Source of the DNA: Chlorobiota bacterium
GTDB lineage: Bacteria; Bacteroidota; Ignavibacteria; OLB7
NCBI GenBank assembly: GCA_028287785.1
Contig: JAQBOZ010000019.1
Span: forward strand, 1 to 64,000
Reading direction: 5' to 3'
Length of the DNA stretch: 64,000 bases
Shown: in pieces, positions 35,738-45,043 of the stretch
Position numbering within the stretch: the first letter of the stretch is position 1
How the letters are laid out: the number at the start of each line of letters is the position of its first letter
Translations under genes and position numbers: made by a program
The notes under the pieces: model-generated
Databases searched by the model: none
What the model was told of the DNA's origin: nothing
Seen by the model: the letters and a program-made list of their open reading frames with translations, nothing else

Positions 35738-37381
35738 TTATTTCGCGAAGGAGACCGAACGCCTCTCGCGGATCACCGTTACCTTGATCTGACCGGGATA
35801 TTCCATCTCCTGCTGGATCTTGTGGGCGATATCGTGCGAAAGCTGATCGGCAAAAAGATCATCCACCCGATCCGGCTCCACCATCACCCGCACCTCGCGA
35901 CCGGCCTGGATGGCATAGGTCTTGGCGACCCCCTCGAACGAGCGCGCCAGCGTTTCCAGCGTCTCCAGCCGCTTCACATAGGCCTCCAGCGATTCCCTCC
36001 GCGCGCCCGGACGGGCACCGGAGATGGCGTCGGCGGCCTGCACCAGCACCGCGATCGGCGTTTCCATCTCGATATCCTCGTGATGCGCGCCGATGGCATT
36101 GCAGACCACGGGATGCTCCTTGTACCGCTTGGCGATATCGTAGCCGAGCAGGGCGTGAGGCCCCTCGATATTCCTGTCCACGCACTTTCCCATGTCGTGC
36201 ATCAGCCCGGCACGTTTCGCGTGGTTGACATCCAGACCAAGCTCGCGCGCCATGATCGAGCAGAGGTAGGCCACCTCGATCGAGTGGCTCAGCACGTTCT
36301 GTCCGTAGCTGGAGCGGTACTTCATCCTGCCGATCAGCTTGATGATCTCCGCGTGAACGTTGTTGATCCCCAGCTCCAGGCAGGCGTTGTTTCCCACCCT
36401 GATGATCTCCTCCTCCAGCTCCTTCCGCACCTTGTCGACGATCTCCTCGATGCGCGCCGGGTGGATGCGACCATCCTGCATCAGCCGCTCCAGCGCGATC
36501 TTCGCCACCTCGCGACGGAATGGATCGAAGCCGGAGATGATCACCGCTTCCGGTGTATCGTCGACAATCACGTCGATGCCCGTGGCCGCCTCGAACGCGC
36601 GGATATTCCGCCCCTCGCGGCCGATGATCCTCCCCTTCATATCCTCGCTCGCCAGGTTGACGACCGAAACCGTCGTCTCCACGGAATGATCGGAGGCAGT
36701 CCGCTGGATTGCCTGGACGATCACCCGCTGCGCCTCCCGTTTTGCGTCCAGCTTGAGCTGGTCCCGCACCGTCTTCAGTTCCTGGGCGCACTCCAGCTTG
36801 GCATCGTTCACCATGTTCTCGATCAGGAACTTGCGGGCGTCCTCCTTGGACATGCCGCTTATCCGTTCCAGGCGATGATTCTGCTCGGCCAGAAGCTCAT
36901 CGGCCATCTTCTTCTGCTGGTCGATGGTCGCCTTTACGTTATCCATCTGCTTCCGCTGCTGCTCGATCGCCTTGCTCTTTTCCTCGACCAGCTCCATCTT
37001 CTTCTGCATTTCCTTCTGCTGTACCAGAAGCTCCTTCTCTCTGCGTGTCGCGGTCTCCAGTTTCTTGTTGAGGTTCTTTTCGATATTCTCTTCGCGGAGT
37101 TTGAGCTGCCGTTCGAAGTTCTGCAGCTTCTCCTTACGCCTGGTGCTTTCCTCCTCCAGCGCGCGCTTCCGTTTCATCGATTCATCCTTTACCTCCAGCA
37201 TCTTCTCCCGAAGGACGTTTTCGGAATCCTTCTGGGCATCCTCGATGATTTCCTTTGCGCGAGCATCGGCGGCACGGACCCGCTCGGTACCGGTTTTGTT
37301 GACACTGATGAAGTAGCCTGCCACGAACCCGGCAACCGCGGCAACTACGGTGATTATGACTAGGATTATTATTGAGTCCAT
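35738..37381 (-). CDS. rny: Ribonuclease Y
   Basis: A 547-residue membrane-anchored endoribonuclease that starts mRNA decay. Residues 1-28 are one transmembrane helix (IIILVIITVVAAVAGFVAGY). About 30-210 form a long charged coiled coil (KEIIEDAQKDSENVLREKML and more). A KH domain carries GRIIGREGRNIRAFEAATGI. The HD domain has AGLMHDMGKCVDRN (HD metal pair) and VCNAIGAHHEDIE. Length is slightly above the B. subtilis enzyme. It follows the 6S-like RNA and zapA on the minus strand, a gene order I know from Bacteroidota. Confidence 0.96.
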   Translation of the reverse strand: MDSIIILVIITVVAAVAGFVAGYFISVNKTGTERVRAADARAKEIIEDAQKDSENVLREKMLEVKDESMKRKRALEEESTRRKEKLQNFERQLKLREENIEKNLNKKLETATRREKELLVQQKEMQKKMELVEEKSKAIEQQRKQMDNVKATIDQQKKMADELLAEQNHRLERISGMSKEDARKFLIENMVNDAKLECAQELKTVRDQLKLDAKREAQRVIVQAIQRTASDHSVETTVSVVNLASEDMKGRIIGREGRNIRAFEAATGIDVIVDDTPEAVIISGFDPFRREVAKIALERLMQDGRIHPARIEEIVDKVRKELEEEIIRVGNNACLELGINNVHAEIIKLIGRMKYRSSYGQNVLSHSIEVAYLCSIMARELGLDVNHAKRAGLMHDMGKCVDRNIEGPHALLGYDIAKRYKEHPVVCNAIGAHHEDIEMETPIAVLVQAADAISGARPGARRESLEAYVKRLETLETLARSFEGVAKTYAIQAGREVRVMVEPDRVDDLFADQLSHDIAHKIQQEMEYPGQIKVTVIRERRSVSFAK

Positions 37382-37699
37382 AAGATCATTGCTCTAATTC
37401 CCGAATCGGTTCAAAAAAGGTTAAACATGGTCGAGAGAGATGCCATTGAACCTCTCGATCGTGTTCCACCCTTTTCCGCGCGTGTTTCGGGGCGGAGACA
37501 ACGAGGCTTGGAGAACTGCAACTGATGAAATGGATGGACTGGGGAGGGTGATCGTGGAATCGCTGGTATGACGTACTGCTGATGAACGATCGTGACCGAA
37601 CGCCCGAACGGGCTTCCCCGTAACGGCATCCGCTGGCGGGTTGAAGGCCCGTCATGGAATTGCGTTCCGGAAAAAAGGAAAACCGCCGCACACGCTCGC

Positions 37700-37897
37700 C
37701 GTGAGGATATCGAAGTCACCAGACATCGAATCTCCCGTTGGCAAGGTCTAGAACCCTGTATTAAAACACGGTGGGTAGCTGCCAGTACATCGCTCACTTC
37801 CAACGGCGCATTCTCCGGAACATAAGCTCCACAAGAAGAGGCACATCCCTTTCGGGAGCAAGGCCTGTGATTGATGTTCTGAGTCAACTTCCCAATT
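37700..37897 (-). ncRNA. ssrS: 6S RNA (ssrS) candidate
   Basis: The interval between zapA and rny on the minus strand can fold as a long rod. Its 5' segment GAAGTTGACTCAGAACATC pairs, with a few bulges, with the 3' segment GATGTCTGGTGACTTC (plus strand 37712-37726). Inside are a hairpin CCC-GAAA-GGG with AGGC/GCCT and GAACAT/ATGTTC stems, and a second hairpin ACCC...GUGU-UUUA-AUAC...GGGU. The length is about 195 nt, as for 6S RNA, and the location between zapA and rny is where 6S RNA sits in Bacteroidota. A TATAGT element lies just upstream. 6S RNA binds RNA polymerase and mimics an open promoter. Ends are estimated; the family call rests on structure and context, not a covariance search. Confidence 0.7.
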
Positions 37898-38065
37898 TCG
37901 CAAACTATAGGTTCAATTATTGCGAATCACGACGAGCGTGGCGGGCAGCTTTCACACTTTCATCAGCATGTCAAAGAAGAGCCGGGAGCCCGGGAAACAT
38001 GGGCTGCCACGGCGATCGACAACGGAAGGGATCTTCGACCGGAATATCCCGGAAGTATATCTGTC

Positions 38066-38353
38066 TTAAAGCTCGAGCTGCAGCAGCTCCTCCACCGTAG
38101 AGGTCAGGGAGTCGAGTCGACGGACGAGCTCGCCCGATTCGCGACCGGCACGATCCTGCTCGGTCATCAGAAGTTCCGCGGTGTTGAGCGCCGCCAGAAC
38201 CGCGATCGTTGCGATCGGCTGCGTGGGAGACTTGCTGGATACATATCGCATCTGCTCGTTGATCATCCCGGCCGCCTCCTGAATACGAGCCGCGTCATCG
38301 CCGCGGAGCTTGTATTCAGAGCCATGTATCTGTACTGTGATTGTCTCCGCCAT
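38066..38353 (-). CDS. zapA: Cell division protein ZapA
   Basis: A 95-residue ZapA protein. The N-terminal head has ITVQIHGSEYKLRGDDAARI, a helix follows (QEAAGMINEQMRYVSS), then the typical IATIAVLAALNTAELLMTEQ and a C-terminal coiled coil with a leucine-rich end (LDSLTSTVEELLQLEL). ZapA cross-links FtsZ filaments at the Z-ring in the cytoplasm. Its position upstream of the 6S-like RNA and rny supports the assignment. Confidence 0.93.
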   Translation of the reverse strand: MAETITVQIHGSEYKLRGDDAARIQEAAGMINEQMRYVSSKSPTQPIATIAVLAALNTAELLMTEQDRAGRESGELVRRLDSLTSTVEELLQLEL

Positions 38354-38642
38354 CGAGCTTTCGGGACTAATAAACGTAATCTATGAAGATCAAGACTACA
38401 GGATATTGAAAAGGAATATCTCTCGTTATCGAATCTTCCCGCCTTCCCCTCAACATCCCCGGTCTCCAATCGAACCACCCGTGTGGGCGGCCTTCCACTA
38501 TCTGAGAATCAGCGATCACCCAGTCCCGCGTGAGTGCTTCAAGATCGTCGGCAAGGACAATCGACACGTGTCAATGATGCCCAACCGACCTCCAGTGATC
38601 TCGAACTATCAGCAGGACGTTTTGTTTGTTTGATAATTATAC
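38354..38642. other. Region between lptB terminator and zapA
   Basis: About 290 bases upstream of zapA on its coding side. A 66-codon frame (38367-38567, minus) lies here, with no recognisable product and no good start signal. I take it as noise but it is close to zapA. Promoter of zapA expected here. Confidence 0.4.
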
Positions 38643-38678
38643 AAAAAAGGGGGTGCCAATCAAACATCGGACACCCCC
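38643..38678 (-). terminator. Terminator of the htrA-lptB unit
   Basis: Read on the minus strand: stem GGGGGTG/CACCCCC with a 16-base loop, then TTTTTTG. It lies 31 bases past the stop of lptB. Confidence 0.85.
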
Positions 38679-38708
38679 GCGAGAAAACTAATCGGCCGGA
38701 AGTCCATC

Positions 38709-39518
38709 CTAACCGCCGTATCGCTCCAGCTTGAAGTTCTCTCCAAGATAGCGTTTGCGGACCTCGGGATCGTTGGCGAGCGTCTCCGTGTGACCGCTCC
38801 GGAAGATGCCGCCGTCGATGAGAATATAGGCGCGATCGGTGATCGAGAGGGTTTCGTGGACGTTATGATCGGTGATCAGAATGCCGATGCCCCGCTGCCG
38901 CAGCTTCTGGATGATCTGCATGATCTCCTCCACCGCCAGCGGATCGATGCCGGCAAACGGCTCATCCAGCAGGATGAACTTCGGGTTTGTCGCCAGTGTC
39001 CTGGCGATCTCCGTCCGCCGCCGCTCACCGCCGGAGAGCATGTAGCCCATGTTCTTGCGGATGTGCGTGATGGAAAGCTCCTCCAGCAGCTCGTCCGTCC
39101 GCTCCCGGCGCTTCCGCCGGGGATAGCCGATCAGCTCCAGGATCGCCAGGATGTTCCCCTCCACGCTCATCTTCCTGAACACGGACGCATCCTGCGGCAG
39201 ATAGCCTATCCCCCGCCGCGCCCGCCGGTACATGGCGATGTTGTCGATCCGCCGGTCATCGAGAAACACCCGCCCCTCGGTGGGGCGCACGATCCCGACG
39301 ATCATGTAGAAGGTCGTGGTCTTGCCGGCGCCGTTCGGCCCCAGAAGCCCCACCACCTCCCCCTGCTCCACATGGAGGGAGACATCACGGACCACGCGAT
39401 TTTTCTTGTAGCTCTTGATGAGATGATCCGCCCGGAGGATCGAATGATCCGGTGAGGGGATCACCTGAGCCGGCTCCGCGACAACGTCCGGAGCGATGGT
39501 GTTGGCATCGTTCATCAA
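38709..39518 (-). CDS. lptB: LPS export ABC transporter ATP-binding protein
   Basis: A 269-residue ATPase of the LptB type, energising the LptBFGC complex that extracts lipopolysaccharide from the inner membrane. Walker A is GPNGAGKTT (residues 60-68), the Q-loop region [20 protein letters not shown] is diagnostic for LptB, the signature is [18 protein letters not shown] and Walker [20 protein letters not shown]. An N-terminal extension of about 30 residues precedes the usual start ([15 protein letters not shown]). The ATG overlaps the stop of the protease gene (ATGA), so they are coupled. No lptA/C is adjacent. Confidence 0.93.
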   Translation of the reverse strand: MMNDANTIAPDVVAEPAQVIPSPDHSILRADHLIKSYKKNRVVRDVSLHVEQGEVVGLLGPNGAGKTTTFYMIVGIVRPTEGRVFLDDRRIDNIAMYRRARRGIGYLPQDASVFRKMSVEGNILAILELIGYPRRKRRERTDELLEELSITHIRKNMGYMLSGGERRRTEIARTLATNPKFILLDEPFAGIDPLAVEEIMQIIQKLRQRGIGILITDHNVHETLSITDRAYILIDGGIFRSGHTETLANDPEVRKRYLGENFKLERYGG

Positions 39519-40726
39519 CCGGGCCGCCTGGTTAGGGTGATCGTTTTTTCCATTTCCTTTCCATCGCGCAGGATCTTCAGCCGGAGCGTATCGCCGACCC
39601 TTGAATCGTAGAGCAGCGTGGACGCGCCATCCTCGGTCTTGACCATCTCGCCGTTGATCGCGGTGATAACATCCCCGAACTCCAGCCCCGCCCTGCTTGC
39701 CGGCGAGTCCGGCGCCAGCTCCACGACCACCACGCCGTCGGTGGTTCCCAGCTTGAAATAGCGGGCCGCGCGCTCGTCGATCTGCTGATATCGCATTCCG
39801 GTCCAGAAGTCACGATCGATCTTCCCATTCTTCCTCAACTGCTCGATGATCCCCCGCGCCCTGTCGATCGGGATGGCAAACCCGATGCCGATCGATCCGG
39901 CCCCCTGCCCGGTGCGGGCGGTTGAATAGATGGTGGCGTTGACGCCGATCACCTGCCCGAGCGAGTTGACCAGGGGGCCACCGGAATTGCCGGAGGAGAT
40001 CGCGGCATCGGTCTGGAGCATTCCGCGGTAGATCCGCTGCTCCTGCGGGCTCAGGTTCACCCCCGTGTTGGAGATCACCCCAACCGTCACCGTCGGCTTG
40101 GAGTTGATATCGAACAGCCCGAACGGGTTGCCGAGCGCGATCGCCCATTCGCCGACAATCACATCGCTGGAGCTGCCGAGGTCGACGAAGGGAAAGTTCG
40201 AACCGTTGATCTTCAGCAGCGCGATATCGCTTGTGCGGTCGGAGCCGACCAGCTTGGCGTCATACTTCTTGCCGTCGGTCATCGTCACAATCACCTTGGA
40301 GGCGCTTCCGGCCACGTGATCGTTGGTGACCACATAGCCATCCTGGGAGATGATAAAGCCGGAGCCGAGCGCGTGGATCTCCTGCTTGTAGGTCTGCGCG
40401 CGCTGCCCGCCGAAAAAGCGCTGAAACATTGGATCGTCGGAGAATTCGTCAAGGAATGGGTCGCGATAGCGCACCTCCTGGACTTCCGTGACGTTGATGC
40501 CGACAACCGCCGGCGCCACATGCTCCACCGCGCGGGTGATGGCATTGCGGCGCGTGTTGCTGATATCGTCATCGAGCTGCGCCTTTTTCACAGGAACAGG
40601 CGTGCGATCGGCATCGATGCGAGCGTTGGAGGCGGCGCCCTTTTCCCCCGCCTTGCAGGCGTAGAGGGCGGAGGAAACCGCGAGTATGGAGAGGAACGTG
40701 CGTGTGAACGTGCTTGAGGACATCAT
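39515..40726 (-). CDS. HtrA/DegP-family serine protease, lipoprotein
   Basis: A 403-residue periplasmic quality-control protease. A lipobox (SSALYAC, Cys24) after a short hydrophobic segment suggests membrane anchoring. The trypsin-like domain has the triad His137 (VVTNDHVAG), Asp167 ([10 protein letters not shown]) and Ser248 ([12 protein letters not shown]), plus [13 protein letters not shown]. One C-terminal PDZ domain follows ([20 protein letters not shown], then [10 protein letters not shown]). Single-PDZ and lipidation make it DegS-like in architecture rather than DegP-like. It starts with two ATG codons and overlaps lptB, suggesting joint expression under envelope stress. Confidence 0.93.
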   Translation of the reverse strand: MMSSSTFTRTFLSILAVSSALYACKAGEKGAASNARIDADRTPVPVKKAQLDDDISNTRRNAITRAVEHVAPAVVGINVTEVQEVRYRDPFLDEFSDDPMFQRFFGGQRAQTYKQEIHALGSGFIISQDGYVVTNDHVAGSASKVIVTMTDGKKYDAKLVGSDRTSDIALLKINGSNFPFVDLGSSSDVIVGEWAIALGNPFGLFDINSKPTVTVGVISNTGVNLSPQEQRIYRGMLQTDAAISSGNSGGPLVNSLGQVIGVNATIYSTARTGQGAGSIGIGFAIPIDRARGIIEQLRKNGKIDRDFWTGMRYQQIDERAARYFKLGTTDGVVVVELAPDSPASRAGLEFGDVITAINGEMVKTEDGASTLLYDSRVGDTLRLKILRDGKEMEKTITLTRRPG

Positions 40727-41031
40727 TGTTGGATATGCTGTTCAGGTTGTCCTGCCGATCATCGGGATGCCGTTGCTTCGGACGGGGAGCCACATCAGTG
40801 AATTGGAGCATCCGCATGAACGTCATGTTCAGAAGCGTCAAAGATACTCACGACACGGTTGAATGTACCCCTCGTTTCTTCCCTCGATCGTCATTCAAAT
40901 CAAATTCCGGCAACGGTAACCAGGGCGTACCGTCCCGCCGCCGCAAATGTTGCAACGATTTGCCCAGGGGGCCGGCGCGGGCACTTTAGATTTTATTTCC
41001 GGCGGTTGCTGTGTTATTTTCTTTTCCATAT
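40727..41031. other. Divergent promoter region
   Basis: 305 bases between the htrA-type gene (minus) and the GT2 gene (plus). The end near the GT2 start is AT-rich (gattttatttccgg, gtgttattttcttttcc), consistent with a promoter. No gene or RNA seen. Confidence 0.5.
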
Positions 41032-42168
41032 ATGGACTCATCCAATCCTTTCGGTCGTGCCGACCGGCAGCCCGTTACTACTCCTCAGCCACAGTCGAGC
41101 GAACGTCCCGAGCATCGCCATGCCGATTCAGGCGTGGGGAATGCCGTGGACCGCTCCAGCATGTACGATACCGGGGACGGAGCGGGATCGTCCGCGCTGC
41201 TCCCCGATCGTGAGCTGACGGGCCAGTGGCCCGCAAACCCCATGGTCAGCGTTGTCATCCCGCTGATGAACGAATCGGGATCGCTGCCGGAGCTTTCCGA
41301 GCGGCTTCAGAAGACGCTTGAGGAGATGACCGGCGGCGCCTACGAGGTCTACTTCATCGACGATGGCTCAACCGATAACTCCTACGAGATCCTCCGTGAG
41401 GTGAACCGCCGGAATCCCAGGCTCAAGGCCATCCGCTTCCGGACGAACTACGGCAAATCGGCGGCGCTTGCCGTCGGGTTCGAGCGGGTGAAAAGCCCCT
41501 TCGTCTTCACGATGGACGCGGATCTTCAGGACGACCCGAACGAGCTGCCGCACCTGCTTGAGACGCTCCAGGGGGGCTACGATCTGGTCTCCGGCTGGAA
41601 GAAGACGCGGCACGATCCCTGGCACAAGACGCTGCCGTCGAAGCTCTTCAACGGCGTGGTCCAGATGGTGACCGGGCTCCACATCCACGATTTCAACTGC
41701 GGGCTGAAGGGATATCGCCACGAGGTGCTCCCCCTTCTGGCGGTGTACGGCGAAATGCACCGCTACCTTCCGGCGCAGGCCCACTGGCAGGGCTTCCGTG
41801 TGACCGAGCAGGCGGTACAGCATCATCCGCGGAAATACGGCGTCTCCAAGTTCGGCATGAGCCGGTTCGTGAAGGGGTTTCTCGATCTCCTTACGCTGGT
41901 GCTGACCATCAAGTATGCCCGCCGCCCACTGCACGTCTTCGGGACCGTCGGCATCATTACCGCGACGGTCGGCTTCCTGGTGGACCTCTGGCTTACCATC
42001 GAGTGGTTCCTTGGAATGACATCGCTGACCAATCGCCCACTGGCGCTTCTGGGCGTCCTGCTGATCATCGTCGGCGTGCAACTCATATCGATAGGTCTGG
42101 TCGGGGAGATGATCGCGAAGAACTCCCTGAGCAACGACCAGTACTCCATCCGCGAATCACTCGAATGA
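41032..42168 (+). CDS. Glycosyltransferase family 2 (DPM1/GtrB-like), membrane-bound
   Basis: ATG 41032 is preferred over an in-frame GTG at 41011; the product is 378 residues. A 70-residue disordered N-terminus precedes the GT-A domain: VSVVIPLMNESGSLPELSER, YEVYFIDDGSTDNSYEIL and the catalytic DADLQDDPNELP (about 161-172), then DFNCGLKGYRHEVL and the Arg/Lys-rich motif QHHPRKYGVSKFG. Two C-terminal helices follow (VFGTVGIITATVGFLVDLWL and LLGVLLIIVGVQLISIGLVG). Such enzymes transfer a sugar from a nucleotide donor to polyprenyl phosphate for cell-surface glycans. Its stop overlaps the next gene's start (ATGA). Confidence 0.9.
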   Translation: MDSSNPFGRADRQPVTTPQPQSSERPEHRHADSGVGNAVDRSSMYDTGDGAGSSALLPDRELTGQWPANPMVSVVIPLMNESGSLPELSERLQKTLEEMTGGAYEVYFIDDGSTDNSYEILREVNRRNPRLKAIRFRTNYGKSAALAVGFERVKSPFVFTMDADLQDDPNELPHLLETLQGGYDLVSGWKKTRHDPWHKTLPSKLFNGVVQMVTGLHIHDFNCGLKGYRHEVLPLLAVYGEMHRYLPAQAHWQGFRVTEQAVQHHPRKYGVSKFGMSRFVKGFLDLLTLVLTIKYARRPLHVFGTVGIITATVGFLVDLWLTIEWFLGMTSLTNRPLALLGVLLIIVGVQLISIGLVGEMIAKNSLSNDQYSIRESLE

Positions 42169-42986
42169 CAAGACTCCACGGCGGAACATTCAGGCTTCTC
42201 ACGGCTGCCGGCCTCCTCCTGATCGCGTGTTCGCTGCGGGCCGGCGCGCAGACGGATGATGGCCACACACCGGTAGAGCCATCCGGCGGTATCAGGGTCC
42301 ATGCCGGGATAGGCGTGCATACGATGTGGATCAACGGCGATGTACAGGCGCAACGGGAAATCAGCCCTCCCAACCCCGAGCTTCCCGGCGGCGGCATCAC
42401 CGGCATCAGCCCCGGCATTCACGCGCAGGTGGAGATTCTGCCGAATTCCGATTCCCGGTTCCGCTTCCCGATCTCCGTCGATGCGTTTTTCCTCAGCGGC
42501 AAGACGACCTATGCCCTCCCACCCCTGCCGGGACAGGCCGTGAAGCCCCTCGAACGCCTCCTCCTGAGCCACACCGCCAACATCTTCGGGATTGGCGCCG
42601 GGCTGATGTACTCCATCATCAAAAAGCCGAACATCTACGTCAGCGGTCAGGCGACGCTGAATTATATCCCCCCGACCGATTACGTGGCGCGGCAATACAG
42701 AGCGATCGACGACAGCACGATCGTGCAGGTGGTGCTTCATCCCGACACCAGCGGCCATGTACGCGGCGGCGCCTTTATTCAGGCGGGCGTCCAGGTCGAT
42801 TTCTTCGAGCCGTTGCTGCTCGATTTCAGCGTGGGCTACGGGGCCGTCAACATCCTCGGCAGAGACACCGATCCGAATACGAGACGGAACCTCCTGATCG
42901 TGGACAGCGATAAAGGCCCGAAGGCCGATCCCGAGTTTATCATCGGCTATATCGGCATCGGCTTCAGCGTGATCTGGAAATTCTGA
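42165..42986 (+). CDS. Outer-membrane barrel-like secreted protein
   Basis: Start at ATG 42165, overlapping the GT2 stop by four bases. 273 residues with a signal peptide (RLLTAAGLLLIACSLRAGAQ; the Cys is not in a perfect lipobox). The mature part shows barrel-like strands: GGIRVHAGIGVHTMWINGDV, GISPGIHAQVEILPNSD, FRFPISVDAFFLSGKTTYAL, FGIGAGLMYSIIKKPNIYVS, RGGAFIQAGVQVDFFEPLLL and a C-terminal GYIGIGFSVIWKF ending in an aromatic residue. Likely a 10-12 stranded outer-membrane barrel of unknown role. Coupling to a polyprenyl-sugar transferase may mean a joint role in surface glycan work. Confidence 0.75.
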   Translation: MTRLHGGTFRLLTAAGLLLIACSLRAGAQTDDGHTPVEPSGGIRVHAGIGVHTMWINGDVQAQREISPPNPELPGGGITGISPGIHAQVEILPNSDSRFRFPISVDAFFLSGKTTYALPPLPGQAVKPLERLLLSHTANIFGIGAGLMYSIIKKPNIYVSGQATLNYIPPTDYVARQYRAIDDSTIVQVVLHPDTSGHVRGGAFIQAGVQVDFFEPLLLDFSVGYGAVNILGRDTDPNTRRNLLIVDSDKGPKADPEFIIGYIGIGFSVIWKF

Positions 42987-43200
42987 AAAAGCCGACCGAA
43001 TCCCCGCATATCGGGCCACGGTTGCCACAACTCACGGCTTCCGTAGATTGGGAGTGTGAAGTTCCGCGTCCGGGCGCACGGGCCTTCAGGCCGGATTATT
43101 CGAATCGATGGAGCACCGGCAGATGAAACGGCTTCCGATATCGTCTACAGCAACATTCTCGAACCGACACTAGCATTACTACCTGGAAAACGGACAGAAG

Positions 43201-44052
43201 ATGGCGATGCAGACAGGGATCAAACAGACCGGCGCGAACGGCGGCGCAACCTTCAAGGAGATTGTCGACCGGGAGGGATCAATCCCCGCCAGGGAGAAAT
43301 ACCTCTGGGGATACATGTACGGCCTGGCGCGCGAGTTCATGATCCCCTATCTCGAAGCGAAGGGGATTCCGATCAGAAACGCATCGATCATCGAGATCGG
43401 CTGCGCGGAGGGGGGAAATCTCTGCGCGATGGCGGAGCACGGCGCGCGCGAGCTGGCCGGCACCGATATCGCCGTGGAACGGCTGGAGAGCGCCGATATC
43501 TTCGCCCGGCTTCTCGGGATCGATGTCACTTACAGCTCGCACGATATCATCGGCGAGCCGCCGCAGCCGGAGTGGGAGAATCATTTCGATGTGGCGTTCC
43601 TCCGCGATGTGATCGAGCATCTGGATGACGCCACGATCGCTCTCAGGAACATCCGCCGCGTCCTGAAGCCGGGGGGAGCGCTCTATGTCACCTTCCCCCC
43701 TTACTACTCTCCGTTCGGCGGGCATCAGCATCTGCTTGGAAACACCGCCGGAAAGTTCCCCTTCATGCACCTTCTCCCCGGCCTCATCTTCCGCCCGTTG
43801 ATCGCATCAGGCATCGAGCGGAACAGGATCGAGGTGGAGCGCCTTCGGGAGATCAGGATGACCACCAGCAAGTTCCACCGCGCGGCGCGCGATGCCGGGT
43901 TCGCCATCGCCGACGAGAAGCTCTATTTCATCCGGCCCGTCTTCAAGATGAAGTTCGGTCTCCGCCCGATCGGCGCTGGAATCGTCAAGGGAATCCCCGG
44001 CCTGCGCGATGTCCTGGCGCTGGAAGCCGGATATATCCTGAAGAAGGTCTAG
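43201..44052 (+). CDS. SAM-dependent methyltransferase, class I
   Basis: A 283-residue Rossmann methyltransferase. Motif I is IIEIGCAEGGNLCAMAEHG (about 63-81), followed by AGTDIAVERLE, and motif post-I/IV FDVAFLRDVIEHLDDATIAL and LKPGGALYVTFPPYYSP, a pattern typical of Methyltransf_11/23 enzymes working on sugars or small metabolites. The insertion GHQHLLGNTAGKFPFMHLLP is as expected for the sugar/O-methyltransferase subgroup. The substrate is unknown. It is seven bases upstream of a second methyltransferase, so they form an operon. Confidence 0.85.
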   Translation: MAMQTGIKQTGANGGATFKEIVDREGSIPAREKYLWGYMYGLAREFMIPYLEAKGIPIRNASIIEIGCAEGGNLCAMAEHGARELAGTDIAVERLESADIFARLLGIDVTYSSHDIIGEPPQPEWENHFDVAFLRDVIEHLDDATIALRNIRRVLKPGGALYVTFPPYYSPFGGHQHLLGNTAGKFPFMHLLPGLIFRPLIASGIERNRIEVERLREIRMTTSKFHRAARDAGFAIADEKLYFIRPVFKMKFGLRPIGAGIVKGIPGLRDVLALEAGYILKKV

Positions 44053-44059
44053 CCGCCCC

Positions 44060-44938
44060 GTGGATCATCCTGTTCAACCGGAATCATCGAAGCGAGAAAA
44101 CGGAAGCATGTTCACCAGCGAAACCCCGAACGGTATCAAGAAGCGATTCGAGTACATCTCGTCGCTTCTGGCGAAGTTCCGGCCGAAGACCGTTCTCGAC
44201 TTCGGCTCAGGCACCGGCACGAACCTGACAATCCCGCTGGCGGAGATATTCCCGGACACCCGCTTCCTCGGCGTCGATAGCGACAGCTCCAGCGTGGACT
44301 ATGCCAACAGCGTCAACACCTCCGTAAACCTCTCATTCGCGCTGATAGACCAGGTGAAGCAGCAGGGCCCGTACGATCTGATCATCGCCTCCGAAGTAAT
44401 CGAACATGTGGATGAGCCGGGTGAGCTTCTCCTCTTCCTTCGGGAAAACCTCACCCCGAAGGGAAAGCTGATCCTGACGATGCCGAACGGCTACGGCCCG
44501 TTCGAGATGACCGCGTTTGTGGAATCGCTCCTCTTCGTCAGCGGCATCCATACGCTCCTCCACAGGATTGCCGGGCTTCTTCTCGGCAAGAAGGTGAGCC
44601 GCCCCACCAAGGCGGATACGCTGGCGGTGAGCCCGCATGTGAATTTCTTTTCGTTCGGGAGAATCAGGGGGCTGATCGGCCAGTCGAGCTACGATATTCT
44701 GGAGTACCGACCGCGCACATTCGTCTGCGGCCTTGGGTTCCATCAGCTTCTGTTCAACGAATCCGCCCGGCTCTGGAACGCCCGCGTCGCGGACTCCCTG
44801 CCGCCACAGGCCAACAGCGGCTGGATGTTCGTGCTGGAGAAGAATGGAAAGGGGGCACCGGCGGAGATCCCCTATCGGCGAGGGCTGTACGAGCGGGTGC
44901 GGAAGAAGCTGAACGCCAGGCGCTGGGGGCTGGCATAA
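44060..44938 (+). CDS. SAM-dependent methyltransferase, class I (second of a pair)
   Basis: The frame opens with GTG at 44060, seven bases after the previous stop; an ATG at 44108 is an alternative. Up to 292 residues. Motif I is TVLDFGSGTGTNLTIPLAEI (about 44-63), then FLGVDSDSSSVDYANS, YDLIIASEVIEHVDEPGELL and LTPKGKLILTMPNGYGPFEM. The C-terminal half has a hydrophobic, helical insertion (VESLLFVSGIHTLLHRIAGL) and FFSFGRIRGLIGQSSYDI, as in polysaccharide-associated methyltransferases. Together with the neighbour it may modify the same glycan or lipid. Confidence 0.83.
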   Translation: MDHPVQPESSKRENGSMFTSETPNGIKKRFEYISSLLAKFRPKTVLDFGSGTGTNLTIPLAEIFPDTRFLGVDSDSSSVDYANSVNTSVNLSFALIDQVKQQGPYDLIIASEVIEHVDEPGELLLFLRENLTPKGKLILTMPNGYGPFEMTAFVESLLFVSGIHTLLHRIAGLLLGKKVSRPTKADTLAVSPHVNFFSFGRIRGLIGQSSYDILEYRPRTFVCGLGFHQLLFNESARLWNARVADSLPPQANSGWMFVLEKNGKGAPAEIPYRRGLYERVRKKLNARRWGLA

Positions 44939-45043
44939 GGGCAAAAATCTGGTATCCTGCAACGATGGCTAACATTCCCGCCCCTCGTGGGTTGATGCGG
45001 AAACGATCCCCTCGTCGCGATCGATTTCCAACATAATCCGCGC

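Noticed and set aside
37411-37887. A 158-codon minus-strand frame
   Set aside because: It covers the 6S-like RNA, has no recognisable domain, and ends in low-quality sequence; it is best read as RNA.
38367-38567. A 66-codon minus-strand frame upstream of zapA
   Set aside because: It ends 13 bases before the zapA start but has no recognisable product, no signal of codon bias and no Shine-Dalgarno; kept only as a note.
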